Shown in pieces: positions 22,756 through 32,136 of a stretch of DNA of 64,000 nucleotides. The notes beneath the pieces were generated by a model. It saw nothing but the letters and a program-made list of their open reading frames with translations. It was not told the origin of the DNA and did not search any database. Position 1 is the stretch's first letter; every line of letters starts with the position of its first letter. The translations under genes were made by a program, and so were the position numbers. This stretch comes from Hermatobates lingyangjiaoensis (taxonomy: Eukaryota; Arthropoda; Insecta; Hemiptera; Hermatobatidae), in contig JAPFBL010000564.1 of the NCBI GenBank assembly GCA_026182355.1, forward strand, positions 1 to 64,000. The letters run 5' to 3'.

Positions 22756-23077
22756 ATTCCAAAAATACTCATATATAGGATCAACAACTACTACCCTTTC
22801 TAGGAGGCTGACGATGCATCTGGTTTCAGGAGCCCCCAAAGAACACTTCCAAAAGATTCATAAAACAAAAATTTCGAGGGAAACTATGGTGAATAATACT
22901 AGAATTATAGCAAAAGAAAAGGACGGAAGAAGACTCAGGATATTAGAAGTGCTGTTCATACTAGAAAAAGCTCCTAGCATGAACGATCAAAAAGGTAATT
23001 TTGCCAACCAGTTGCGCTTGTTTGGAAACCTAGGGCTAGTTATACCAACACTGACAACCCCTAACCTGGCTGTGTAA
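22756..23077 (+). pseudogene. PLE GIY-YIG endonuclease C-terminal fragment, second lineage
   Basis: The plus frame reads YSYIGSTTTTLSRRLTMH near 22759-22820, the YIG half of a GIY-YIG nuclease with the following arginine and histidine, then HFQKIHKTKIS, NNTRIIAKEKDGRRLRILEV, LFILEKAPSMN and NFANQLRLFGN, ending at a stop at 23075-23077. The ILExLFIxxxxPSxN pattern is the common C-terminus of PLE proteins and differs from the SEEA-GLNLNR type found elsewhere in this window, so this is a separate lineage. The GIY half and the RT are absent. The frame is intact over roughly 105 codons, suggesting a fairly young copy. Confidence 0.75.
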
Positions 23078-23383
23078 CCTTCAGTTAACTTGTTCACTTA
23101 TTGTTTTTGCAATGTAATTTTAAGTAATAGATTCATTTGTTAAGTGTAATTGTAATTTAATTGTGTTTTTTGGTGAAGATGGTGAACGTACACCGAAACA
23201 TGTTCAATAATAAAATAAAAAATTATGGTGATTTAATTTTTAAGTTGAGTTCTGAGTTGAAGAAAAAATTTCGTAATTTGGAAAAATATAAGACGAAATT
23301 GAATCAAGTGGAAACAGATATCCAGTTTTTAAAAGAATGTATTGAAGAAGGACTGCTTCCTACTTTTACAAATATATATATAT
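23078..23383 (+). mobile_element. PLE tail core followed by the start of the next PLE protein, breaking into (TA)n
   Basis: After the stop at 23077 come about 95 bases of 3' sequence, then a ribozyme-like core at 23174-23198 (TGAAGA, U, stem GGUG/CACC, GAAACATG), then an open frame with KYKTKLNQVETDIQFLKECI and EEGLLPTFTNIYI. The last part matches the PLE head motif seen at 31959-31999, 57540-57578 and 63226-63262. The coding then dissolves into (TA)n at 23374-23423. Order coding end, tail core, coding start is the head-to-tail arrangement that produces the pseudo-LTR of PLEs. Confidence 0.7.
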
Positions 23384-23433
23384 ATATTATATATATATAT
23401 ATATAATATAATAATATATATACTTTTCCCGGT

Positions 23434-23640
23434 AAATCACAAACAGAGAACAAAGAAACACACTTACTGTCTCTAATTTTTGGTTGAACCGTCATCAGAA
23501 GAATTGAGATAGGGACACCAAGCGCACTTGTGAAGCGACGGTTGATGTCCCTATCTCAACTCTCCTGATGACGGTTCAACCAAAAATTAGAGACTTTAAG
23601 CCTGTTTTTCTATTTAGAGTGCACCTACAGTTTAACGTTT
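23434..23640. mobile_element. PLE foldback, family B
   Basis: Arms of about 60 bp, 23458-23517 and 23546-23603, are reverse complements around a 28-base loop with GCGCACTTGTGAAGCGAC. Both carry the core region CTGATGACGGTTCAACC followed by AAAA rather than GAAA. It starts next to the (TA)n that ends the preceding PLE head. Confidence 0.75.
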
Positions 23641-23645
23641 GTTTT

Positions 23646-23842
23646 CCTTTGTGGATCGTTTTCAAATCACAATATGAAATAAAAAAAAAAAAGACTGAAA
23701 CCCTTTCAGTTGGGTTTTAGACTTTAGCGAAGACTCTTGTTACGGTTGAATGGTCTTAGTCTTTTTTTTTAAATTCATAATTTAGTTTGATCATTGATTA
23801 TTTCACTTGTTTATGTGAAATCTTGTATATATATATATATAT
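23646..23842. mobile_element. PLE family A foldback, decayed, ending in (TA)n
   Basis: CAAATCACAATATGAAATAA and AAGACTGAAACCCTTTCAG form a short minus part, joined to a plus tail with GGGTTTTAGACTTTAGCGAA, GTTACGGTTGAATGG and TTCACTTGTTTATGTGAAAT, ending in (TA)n at 23826-23842. The core is mutated (TTAGCGAAGACTCTTG). Confidence 0.65.
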
Positions 23843-25434
23843 AACAATTAAAATAAGCAGTGACACATAAACAGAAACACAACAAAGACTCACTTTTCAA
23901 TATTTCGACCGTAATGGCGGTCGTCCTCAGGAGAAGAAGTGAATTGACGGAGGGACGACAGTCAACTAAAGAACTCACTGGGTGAGGGCTAAAGCAGTGC
24001 TGCTGCAAAGGAGACAAATAAAAAAGGAACTAGGAAGTTGAGAGCAAAATTAAAAAAAAATGTTTTTGAAAGGTAGAAAAAGGTAAAGAAAAGAAAAAAT
24101 AAAGAAAATATATAAAACAATTAAAAAAATATTTAAAAAAAATTAAATATTTAAAAAAAAATATTAAAAAAAAAACTAACGATTTAAATTCAAGCCAGGT
24201 TTCGAGCGTGCCCCCAGGAGCCAAATGTGGGCTTCCTCAGAAGCTTTTAAAGTAACTTGTCTGTTATCACTGGGGACTTGTTTAAGAACTTGGACTGTGA
24301 AACAATCATTGAAGCTGAGGTGGTGGGAATTAGCGTGAGTGGCGACAGGGAGACTGCTGCGTTTACCAACCGAAAGCCTGTGATTATTCATCCGAAGGTT
24401 CAGCATCGTAGATGCTAAACCAACGTAAAAAGCATCACATTGGGTGCATTTCAAGAGGTAAACACAGTCAGTGGAGATACAGGAGAAAGGACTGTGAATA
24501 GGGTAAGAATTAAGATTAGTTAGAGACTTAAATGAAGACCCAGAATCAACAATGGGACAAGTAAGACATCTCCGACGTCCACAGCGTTGTAGGCCACCGC
24601 TGCTTTGGGATTCTGAATAAGTTTGCCGGCCCGGTGGGAAAAAATATTTGAGAGATTGGGGGCTCTTCTAAAGGAAATGCGGGGCAACTGTTAAAAACTG
24701 AAACGGTAGAGGGGGAAAAGGAAAGGATAGGGTAAAGTTCTTTAATAAATTTTCTTAATTTATGGACACCAGGGAAATAATTGGTAAGAAGCGAAGCAGT
24801 AGTAGTGGGGTCTCTTCTGTTATTAGTGGAAAAGTTGACATTGGCAGGGATGATGCGGCTATTGATTAAATTGGGGGGATAACCACGCTGAGTGAATTTG
24901 CATTTAAGTTTTTGTAGATTGGTTTCCCGATCTTGGATATTATTACAGAGGCGATGAAGACGGATTGAAATAGACCGCAGGATAGATTTTTTAATATGAG
25001 GAGGATGACAACTTTTGTAATGGAGGTAGTTTTGGGCGTTGGTGGGCTTAACGTGAACAGACGTCGTGAAGGTCCCACTGTTAAGAGTGATGTCAACATC
25101 TAAGAAAGTTATGTTGTAGGGGGAGGAATGGTGTGTGAAAGAGATAGAGGTGGAGAAAGCTTCGAAGGAAGTGATGAAAGAATCCAAAAGATGTTGGCCG
25201 TGCTGCCAAACAAGGAAGATGTCTTCAATAAATCTAACATAGAATAGTGGAGATAGAGGGCAAGAAGCAAGGAACATTTGTTCCAGCTTCGCCATAAATA
25301 AATTGGCAAAAGAAGGAGCCATCCTCGTCCCCATGGCGGTACCTCTGGTTTGAAGATAAAACTTACCTTCGAATTGAAAGTAGTTATGCCCCAAAACAAA
25401 GTCAGCCAGTTTGACAAGGAAATCGGTAGAGGAA
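23843..25434 (-). mobile_element. 5'-truncated Penelope-like element, about 1.6 kb
   Basis: The element reads on the minus strand from 25434 to 23843 and is bounded on both sides by (TA)n (25436-25452 and 23826-23842). It holds, in order, the later part of the reverse transcriptase, a cysteine-containing linker, a GIY-YIG endonuclease, a stop at 24176-24178, an A-rich (U-rich on the coding strand) 3' untranslated region, and a tail with core 23903-23930: CTGAGGA, C, stem GACCG/CGGUC, GAAATATTG, then GTGAGT. The tail has relatives at 56790-56950 and 62105-62190. The 5' third of the protein is missing. This is the most complete PLE in the window. Confidence 0.9.
24176..25434 (-). pseudogene. 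PLE reverse transcriptase-GIY-YIG protein, truncated and frameshifted
   Basis: PLE proteins copy RNA primed at nicked DNA, with a GIY-YIG nuclease at the C-terminus. Reading begins in frame at the (TA)n boundary with LVKLADFVLGHNYFQF. Then come the PLE signature QTRGTAMGTRMAPSFANLFM, the active-site block YVRFIEDIFLVW, FLDVDITLNSG, and KSCHPPHIKKSI. The active-site pair is normally Asp-Asp; here the first is Glu (codon 25224-25226), so activity is doubtful. Near 24600-24640 the frame changes; after it CGRRRCLTC, CVYLLKCTQCDAFYVGLAST, LRMNNH and KASEEAHIWLLG show paired cysteines and the nuclease with its Tyr, Arg, His and Glu. Paired cysteines before YVG suggest a Neptune-like lineage. It lacks its N-terminus and is certainly not a functional gene. 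Confidence 0.9.
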
Positions 25435-25580
25435 CATATATATATATATAAGATATATATATATATAAGATAATAATAATAATAAATAATATAAGATAAT
25501 ATTATATAATATAATATATAATATTATATAATATAATAATAAGATAATAATAAACATATATAAGATATATATATATATAT
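25435..25580. repeat. AT-only microsatellite, (TA)n with TAA and AGA interruptions
   Basis: About 145 bases contain almost only A and T: (TA)n, ATAATA and ATATAAGATA units. It abuts the truncation point of the PLE at 25434. Confidence 0.9.
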
Positions 25581-26150
25581 CAGATTCTTAAGAATAAAAG
25601 ATAAAATTGTTAAAAAATTACATTTAAAAATCTTGTAAAATTTTTTTAAATGGTATAATAACATTTCTAAACGGTTTATGCTAATGTTATACTCGTAAGT
25701 AATATTCTTATTAGTAATGAGGTAGTTGTTGGAGCTTATATTTTTCTTGACCAGGTAGAACCAGCGTTGAGCTAAATCAATTCTAGAATGCAAAGAACAG
25801 AGCAAGGAGTCTGATGGTCCATATATTATTCAATAGATTACGACCTCAGTCTGGTATACGTGCTTCTGTAATCCCCACCAGGTCACAACTACTAAACGCT
25901 GAATAACTGAGTCGCAAGCGCATATCAACTGCTTGCCTCTGATAAAAACAGACTTTCCCAACAGAAAAACAAATAATAAAATCCAAACTAGTTCTATAAG
26001 AAATGTGATTTAAATTCCATATAATATAGTTTTATTGAAGAAAATCTCAGATAATAATTTCATTAATAAGAACTACTTACCCTATGTAATTAGTACATAA
26101 TACTCAAACTATGTTTTACTTTGAAATGTTTGTTATCCTTTGAGGATCAT
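25581..26150. other. AT-rich DNA, nothing recognised
   Basis: A minus open frame of 93 codons ends inside the microsatellite and shows no family features. No shared repeat was seen. Confidence 0.4.
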
Positions 26151-26155
26151 TTTAT

Positions 26156-26347
26156 GATGATCAATTAAACCACAAAATGAGAATGGAAAAAAGTCTAAGA
26201 TAAACCCAACAGTTGGGTTTTGACTCTGACGAAGACTGCTTGTTACGGTTGAAAGAGCTTAGTCCTCTTTCCGTTTCCATTTTGTAGTTTGATCATTGAT
26301 TGTTATTTCACGTGTTTATGTGAAATATATATATATATATATATATA
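26156..26347. mobile_element. PLE family A foldback, asymmetric, ending in (TA)n
   Basis: A short minus arm (ATGATCAATTAAACCACAAA, then AAGTCTAAGATAAACCCAAC) joins a complete plus tail with core 26226-26254: CTGACGA, A, stem GACUG/CGGUU, GAAAGAGCTTAGTC. It runs through TTTCACGTGTTTATGTGAAA to (TA)n at 26328-26347. The joint is at CCCAACAGTTGGG, a 13-base palindrome. Confidence 0.8.
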
Positions 26348-27050
26348 GCATTTGATAAGTTTTTTTGAGAGCCAGGTCTCGGACTGGCTTTTGCCTCCCT
26401 TATTCATCGTTCACATAACAATAAACAACGTATATATTAAAATAATTTTCATATATTTACAGTTTTTTGTTCAACGTTGTGGGACATATATATTTTAGAT
26501 TGCTACATAATATATATTCCGTATGAATTAATTACTGTTTTTAATAAAAAAAAGATATTTAAAATAATAACAGTTATTACTCTTGCCAAATAGCAGATTT
26601 TCATAAAATATAAATATTTATAATATAAGAAGAAATAAAAAATGTTTCATATGTCAGAAATATTTAAAGAAAACTCAGGCTGAAACAATATACCAATCTA
26701 CTAATAAACTAGTGACAAATGGGGACACAAAGATCCTAAACCATCCAAACCCCCTTAAAGAGAAACTACCTTTAAGATTTCCCAATCACTTCTAGCATAG
26801 ATAAAACCTGTTATTTATATAGGATGACAATCCTGTCTACACCAACACTCTTTCAGGACTCAATGATATGTAACATAAAGACCACGAAATATTGAAAACT
26901 GCACACTACATACTACACTAATTTACATACTGATCCCATAATGTCAGTAGTTCAGTAATTCAGTAGCAGTATGTCCGTGATCTGGATTTGATAATTAAAA
27001 CGTGCTCTAAAATGTGTAGAAAGATTCGCTGACCGTCCTACGGTCGTCAT
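26348..27050. other. AT-rich DNA with a small SINE-like scrap
   Basis: 26368-26410 (GAGAGCCAGGTCTCGG, TTATTCATC) is a poor match to the minus-strand SINE body seen at 27270-27320. 27030-27056 (GACCGTCCTACGGTC then GTCATCATCG) reads on the minus strand like a broken PLE tail core. Otherwise nothing was recognised. Confidence 0.35.
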
Positions 27051-27144
27051 CATCGACGGATAGCTTCGTTCGGTATAGTTTGGAATGCCTGATTACTCAT
27101 CGACGGATAGCTTCGTTCGGTATAGTTAGGAATACCTGATTACT
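27051..27144 (+). repeat. 47-bp tandem duplication
   Basis: CATCGACGGATAGCTTCGTT to GCCTGATTACT at 27051-27097 is followed directly by a second copy at 27098-27144, with two base differences. Confidence 0.9.
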
Positions 27145-27234
27145 AATAATTTTCATTCTAATTCATTATTTTAAAAAGTGATAATCATAAGCATTTGTAT
27201 TTCTAATTTCAAGAAAAAGAAATATCTAGTTCAA

Positions 27235-27325
27235 GACCTCGAACTAGGGCTGAACGTCCTCTCCGAGTGACGACGTGCTCGTATTTATTCACCTCCCGCG
27301 TGAATAAATCGAGAGCCAGAGTGGA
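27235..27325 (-). mobile_element. SINE fragment, minus strand
   Basis: The complement carries CTCTCGATTTATTCACGCGG, GAGGTGAATAAATACGAG, CACGTCGTCACTCGGAGAGG and ACGTTCAGCCC, the body segment just after the tRNA-like head of the SINE at 8752. It has neither head nor 3' tail. Confidence 0.75.
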
Positions 27326-27392
27326 CATTGAAACATGGGCCTACCACTGGTCCATGTCTTACCACATGCATATTACAACTGGGGTAATCAAA

Positions 27393-27800
27393 GTAATTAC
27401 TAAGGAGGAAATACTTTAATTCGATGAAATTTGAATCAATGGTTAATCGTTAATTACTAAGCAGGAAATACTTTAATTGAATGAAACATGAATGTATGAT
27501 TAATCGGTAATTACTATGGAAGAATACATTAATTGAATGAAACTTGATTCCATGACTATTTGGTAATTACTAAGCAGGAAATACTTTAATTCTATAAAAC
27601 TTGAATCGATAACTAATTAATTACAAAGAAGAAAATTACATTAATTGAATGAAACTTGAATCATGACTAATCAGTAATTACTAAGCAGGAAATTACATAA
27701 ATCGAATAAAACTTGAATCCATGACTTATCAGTAATTACTAAGTACGAAATTACTTAATTGGATGAAAGTCAAATTCATGACTTATAAGTAATTACTAAT
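27393..27800 (+). repeat. Minisatellite, about seven units of roughly 57 bp
   Basis: Each unit reads approximately TAATTACTAAGCAGGAAATA, CTTTAATTGAATGAAACTTG, AATCCATGACTAATCGG. Units start near 27394, 27451, 27509, 27563, 27620, 27678, 27735 and a final partial unit at 27790. They differ from one another by several substitutions and short indels, so the array is not newly amplified. Confidence 0.9.
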
Positions 27801-29170
27801 TATCAGTAGTGACCTGCACAACTGTATTGATTACTAAATATTTATTTTGTCCTATCAGACAAAGTGTGTCATCGTAGGTAAAACTGTATAAATATATAGA
27901 TAACATAACATTTACACTGCTAATGATGTCTCTGTATTGTTGGCAATGACGACAAAATGCGTAGAATGAGGAAGGAGGTTAACGCTTGATTGGTCAATGA
28001 GGAATCAGCATAGCTGTAAGATGGCCATTGTCCACGTTGCCATTACTAGACTAGAGCCGATTGGGTTTCAGCCCATTCAGCAACCGTTTCCTTCTAACGA
28101 TCCCAAAAAACAATTTCGAATTTCTAGGGCATCTTAATCCAAGGATCAGTTCTCCTTTCTACAGACCAAGTGCTTTGTCTTCCTCTTGATCGATCCTTCT
28201 ACAAAAGCGTCCTCTCCCCCCTCCCCCCCTCCCACGCCCAACCGGACCTTTTCCCGTTACCACTCCTTCATTAAGAACTTTAATTAGTCCCTCCTTTTAG
28301 ATCGTTAAAAACATTAATTTATACTTTCTATTGTTTGAGATCCACTTTGGAAAAGACACGATTCCATTTGTTTTTCAAAATTAAAGACATTACTATAATG
28401 GATTCAAATTAGCACCGTCTTTAACTCCCTTACGAAAACCCTATTCATTCAATGCCAAACTCCCTTTAAAACTTAACACCCTCATGGATTAACCCTGTAC
28501 TTTGTTTAACTTTTATTAAAAAAAAATGGCCGAAAAACAAAAAAAAATTATCTGTCAATATGATTCCCTATAATTACGTACATACATACAAAAAAATTAT
28601 AAATGCGATTTTACTCAATTAAAATAGATATTAACTCATATTAATCTTACCTTTGTTTGTTATACATTTAATATTTTAATAATTAAGCACCATTATAAAA
28701 ACTGTATGTCCAATATACAAAATTATGAAAACAAAAACAACCAAACTAAAGAAAATTGAAAGAACGTTCCTGTGGATGATGTTCAGTAAGATTGATCACA
28801 CAGCACGGATAACTTTAAATAAACTAAAACGTGTTAAATAATGTGAGGTAAATGAATCATCGAAAATAATAACCATTATAAATTTAAGTGCACATATTCT
28901 AGCCGGATTTATAGAAAAACTATAAAGTGTTAGGTGTATTATTTTAGACATTCTAGTTGGTATAAGTTGTTTTTTTTTGTTTTAAATAAATGACAATCCA
29001 ATTGAAAAACAAAACTTAACATTTCAAGTATAGTTATTCAAAAAAATTTAAGTATTTATTTTATAAATATATTAGATTAATATTTATTATCATTGGAGAA
29101 TTATTAAACTGAGGATGACCTATAAATTATCCCACCAAAGTATGTATAGCATGATCGTAGCATAGTTCTT
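27801..29170. other. AT-rich DNA with a C-rich patch at 28200-28250
   Basis: 28210-28245 is strongly C-rich on the plus strand (CTCTCCCCCCTCCCCCCCTC). No coding sequence or shared repeat was recognised. Confidence 0.4.
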
Positions 29171-29176
29171 TCATAT

Positions 29177-29320
29177 TATATATATATATATATATATTTG
29201 TTTCTCAACGCTAGTACTTCCTGATGACGACGGATGTCGAAATATCGAAGTGAGTTTCTGTAGTGACTTTCTCTGTTTCTTTCCTATTTGTTAAAGTATA
29301 TTATATATATATATATATTA
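29177..29320 (+). mobile_element. PLE tail, family E/F type, between two (TA)n tracts
   Basis: (TA)n at 29177-29199 and 29302-29320 flank a tail with core 29221-29242: CTGATGACGACGGATGTCGA then AATATCGAAGTGAGTTTC. The stem is GAC...GUC, and GTGAGT follows. The same tail is found on the minus strand at 35380-35470. Confidence 0.75.
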
Positions 29321-29324
29321 GTAT

Positions 29325-29645
29325 AAATGGGCAGCAAATCTTCTTGAAGACAAATTGAATTAAAGTATGCAGCAGCTTCTGCATTAACGACCTTTTTTGA
29401 TGGCCTCGATTTTTCTAACTATCTTCCGGTGATGTGAGGCAACTTCCATATATGCTGGCCAGAGACATTGAGAAAACCAATATCAAACAACTTTTGTGTT
29501 CATTAAAGTTGTTTGATATTGGTTTTCTCAATGTCTCTGGCCCAGCATATATGGAAGTTGCCTCAGCATCACCGGAAATAGTTAGAAAAATCGAGGCCAT
29601 CAGCAAAAAAGGTCGTTAATGCAGAAGCTGCTGCATACTTTAATT

Positions 29646-29676
<31 letters not shown>
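29325..29676. mobile_element. Foldback of PLE N-terminal coding sequence
   Basis: Arms 29353-29494 and 29505-29649 are near-perfect complements. Read on the plus strand, the right arm gives LFDIGFLNVSGPAYMEVA, then after a shift NAEAAAYFNSIYIYI, ending in (TA)n at 29650-29676. The left arm, read on the minus strand, continues further: AAYFNSICLQEDLLPIYTNI before (TA)n at 29302-29320. These match the PLE head at 63111-63262. So both ends of the foldback run into (TA)n, but at different codons. Short open frames on both strands are products of the symmetry and not genes. Confidence 0.75.
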
Positions 29677-29679
<3 letters not shown>

Positions 29680-30000
29680 GTCACATAAACACGTGAAATA
29701 ACAATCAATGATGAAACCACAATATGAAATGAGAAAATGAGATTAAGAACTTTCAACCGTAATAAGCAGTCTTTGTCAGAGTCAGTCAGTTGGGTTTTTG
29801 ACTATGACGAACACTGCTTATAACGGTTGAAATATCTTAGTCTTGTTTTCCCATTTCATATCGTTGTTTTTTTTATATATATATATAATAAACACATGAA
29901 ATAAAAATAAATTTCCGAACCACACTATAAAGTCAATCAAAGACTAAGATCTTTCAACCGTAACGAGCAGTCTTTGTCAGGGTCAAGCTTCAACAAATTT
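29677..30000. mobile_element. Two PLE family A pieces separated by (TA)n
   Basis: 29677-29868 is a foldback: the minus tail (TCACATAAACACGTGAAATA, CTTTCAACCGTAATAAGCAG) meets the plus tail (GGGTTTTTGACTATGACGAA, GGTTGAAATATCTTAGTC) at CAGTCAGTTGGG. After (TA)n at 29873-29888, 29890-30000 is another minus-strand family A tail (GACTAAGATCTTTCAACCGT, AACGAGCAGTCTTTGTCAGG). Confidence 0.8.
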
Positions 30001-30013
30001 GACAAAATTTTAC

Positions 30014-30015
<2 letters not shown>

Positions 30016-30058
<43 letters not shown>

Positions 30059-30067
30059 TATATATTA
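30016..30067. repeat. (TA)n microsatellite
   Basis: About 25 TA units, with one ATTATA interruption near 30053. Confidence 0.95.
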
Positions 30068-30069
30068 TA

Positions 30070-31050
30070 ATTACTTTCTTTCTTTATCAAAGATCGGTCT
30101 AGCGTCGATCAGTAAAACAGCTTTAAGCCAAATTTCTTCCATTTTTTAAATATAGCGTTTGTTTTACATATTACTGTAATTAATTTCTGTATTGATTTGG
30201 CCCTGAATATGTCTGTAAATACAGACTAAAATGTAACTTAAAAGTGTTTTTCTGTTATACTCTAGGCCAAACATCGATACAAAAAGGAAAAGTGTGTTGA
30301 ATATATGTGGTCGAGATAAGAAAACATTAATATATATACAATATATATTTATTTTGAACTTACGCAATGTTAAGAGCTCTACGATGTATTACATGAGTCA
30401 CCTATCATTATTTAATTTTGATCAATACAAATAACGTTACTTTTATTTTCTAATTATAATTAAAAAATCTTAGCACTTTAATAAATATTAGTTTTAATAA
30501 ATATTGAATTCTTCAATTCAATTTTTCATCTAAAAGTTAAATAATAAATGGATTGACTAAAGAATTTTTAAGAGGAAAACATTGTTGGTCAAATCGATTC
30601 GTCTGTAATCTTTATATATTACACTGATGATAAGATTATAGGGAATGAATCACTAAGTTTTCATTCTACAAACTTTCTCCAAAAGAAACTTTTAAAAGAT
30701 ATACACAGTTTCTTTTATTCGATTTAGAACTAAAAATCATCGGATTTATTTAAGTTAATCTACATTTGTAGTAATAATATTTTTTGAATGTAAATATCAA
30801 AAATTCTTTAATTGGAATACCATTGAGGCTTCAAATAGAAAACGTCAATTAAAAATATTAGAAAATGTGCCGAATTGCATACATAATGTGAGAACAGGCT
30901 TCTGTACAATGAGAGTACCTACGTTTATTCGACTAGCGTAAATCAGGTTCAATTATATATTAGTACTAAATCAGGGAAAATAGCTTTCATTTTATTACCA
31001 CATAAATCCCTTTTACATCGTAAGTAGTTACTGTGGTCGTCCCACCGGTT
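30070..31050. other. AT-rich DNA, nothing recognised
   Basis: No shared repeat or supported coding frame was seen. Confidence 0.4.
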
Positions 31051-31059
31051 TAGCATGTA

Positions 31060-31170
31060 GTAGTAGTAGGATCTACAAGTAGTAGAAGTAGCTCTGGTTG
31101 CCGCATATTTTAATTCAATATATGGAAAAGAAGATTCGCTGTCACCTATATTTATACTGGTAGAAGATCG
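31060..31170 (+). mobile_element. Old PLE N-terminal coding fragment not joined to (TA)n
   Basis: The plus strand reads VAAYFNSIY then EDSLSPIFI around 31095-31160, matching AAYFNSICLQEDLLPIYTNI of the head at 29325 with a short gap and several substitutions. Unlike the other head fragments it continues into ordinary sequence (GGTAGAAGATCGACCGTGCA). Confidence 0.45.
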
Positions 31171-31189
31171 ACCGTGCAGTAGAAACAAA

Positions 31190-31445
31190 ATGTTTTTTTT
31201 TTCAGGACTGGTTAGTTCATCAGGTTTAAATTAAATTCTCTATTCAAATTAAATAAATTGTGTTCACAAAAAGAACACACAGAAATGAAACAGGAACTCA
31301 CAACTATATTTCGATGGCCTCATCATCAGGAAGATAGAAGTGAATTGCCCCAAAAATCTGGTAACGACTCCAGAATAAGTCAAAAACCAAAACGTTCAGC
31401 TGAGTTCTGACTCTGAGTTTCTGTTTCATTTCTGTGCTTTAATTT
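31190..31445. mobile_element. PLE tail, family F, minus strand, with partial foldback
   Basis: 31265-31395 carries AGAACACACAGAAATGAAAC, AGGAACTCACAACTATATTT, CGATGGCC and CATCATCAGG; the core at 31309-31329 on the minus strand reads CTGATGATGAGGCCATCGAAA, followed by GTGAGT. 31400-31445 (GAGTTTCTGTTTCATTTCTG, TGCTTTAATTTTGTG) mirrors its end, so a short plus arm is present, leading to (TA)n. 31195-31240 holds a short TGATGAAC-type remnant. Confidence 0.65.
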
Positions 31446-31452
31446 TGTGAAT

Positions 31453-31458
<6 letters not shown>

Positions 31459-31522
<64 letters not shown>

Positions 31523-31541
31523 TATATAATATATATATATA
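31459..31541. repeat. (TA)n microsatellite
   Basis: About 80 bases of TA units with AATA phase shifts. Confidence 0.95.
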
Positions 31542-31725
31542 TGATCAAACCACAATAAGAAATGGGAAAACAAGACTAAGATCTTTCAACTGTAACAAGC
31601 GGTCTTCGTCAGAGTCAAAAACCCAACTGAACACTAGAACACTAGATTGTGGTTTGATCATTGATTGTTATTTAACGTGTTTTGTGAAAGCTTTTATATA
31701 TATAATTTATATTATATATTTATTA
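31542..31725. mobile_element. PLE family A foldback, asymmetric
   Basis: The minus tail 31543-31628 (GATCAAACCACAATAAGAAA, CTTTCAACTGTAACAAGCGG, TCTTCGTCAGAGTC) joins a short plus end (TTGTGGTTTGATCATTGATT) that runs to a (TA)n-like tract at 31696-31724. The plus arm lacks the core. Confidence 0.8.
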
Positions 31726-32020
31726 TACAGTTTGATTAAATAATACGCCATATTTACGGTTGATTAGTTTCCTTGTGTATTTCTCAAGGGATCTGAATAA
31801 TCTTCTTGTACAAACATCTAAATTGAATAGAACATTTCCAATGGTTCCATTGTCTTTACATTGGAAATGTTCTATTCAATTTAGATGTTTGTACAAGAAG
31901 ATTATTCAGATCCCTTGAGAAATACACAAGGAAACTAATCAACCGTAAATATGGCGTATTATTTAATCAAACCTGTATAAATGAAGGACTGCTTCCTAAA
32001 TATACTAATATATATATATA
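31726..32020. mobile_element. Foldback of PLE N-terminal coding sequence, arms about 118 bp
   Basis: Arms 31726-31843 and 31859-31978 are near-perfect complements around a 15-base loop. The right arm is open on the plus strand: FNLDVCTRRLFRSLEKYTRK, then LFNQTCINEGLLPKYTNIY, which extends beyond the arm to 31999 and into (TA)n at 32010-32028. This is the cleanest PLE head fragment in the window. The left arm ends 20 codons earlier, at TATTATACAG. Confidence 0.8.
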
Positions 32021-32039
32021 TATTATATGAATGTTGTGA

Positions 32040-32102
32040 AAACAATCCAAAACGTGCAAAAATTATTTAAAGTTACTAAAAAAACAAATTTAAAAAAGAA
32101 AT

Positions 32103-32136
<34 letters not shown>

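Noticed and set aside
24866..25417. Alternative minus-strand frames inside the PLE
   Set aside because: They are shadows of the reverse transcriptase frame, which alone shows the PLE motifs.
27393..27800. CRISPR-like array
   Set aside because: The whole unit is repeated with drift and there are no unique spacers; the context is eukaryotic.
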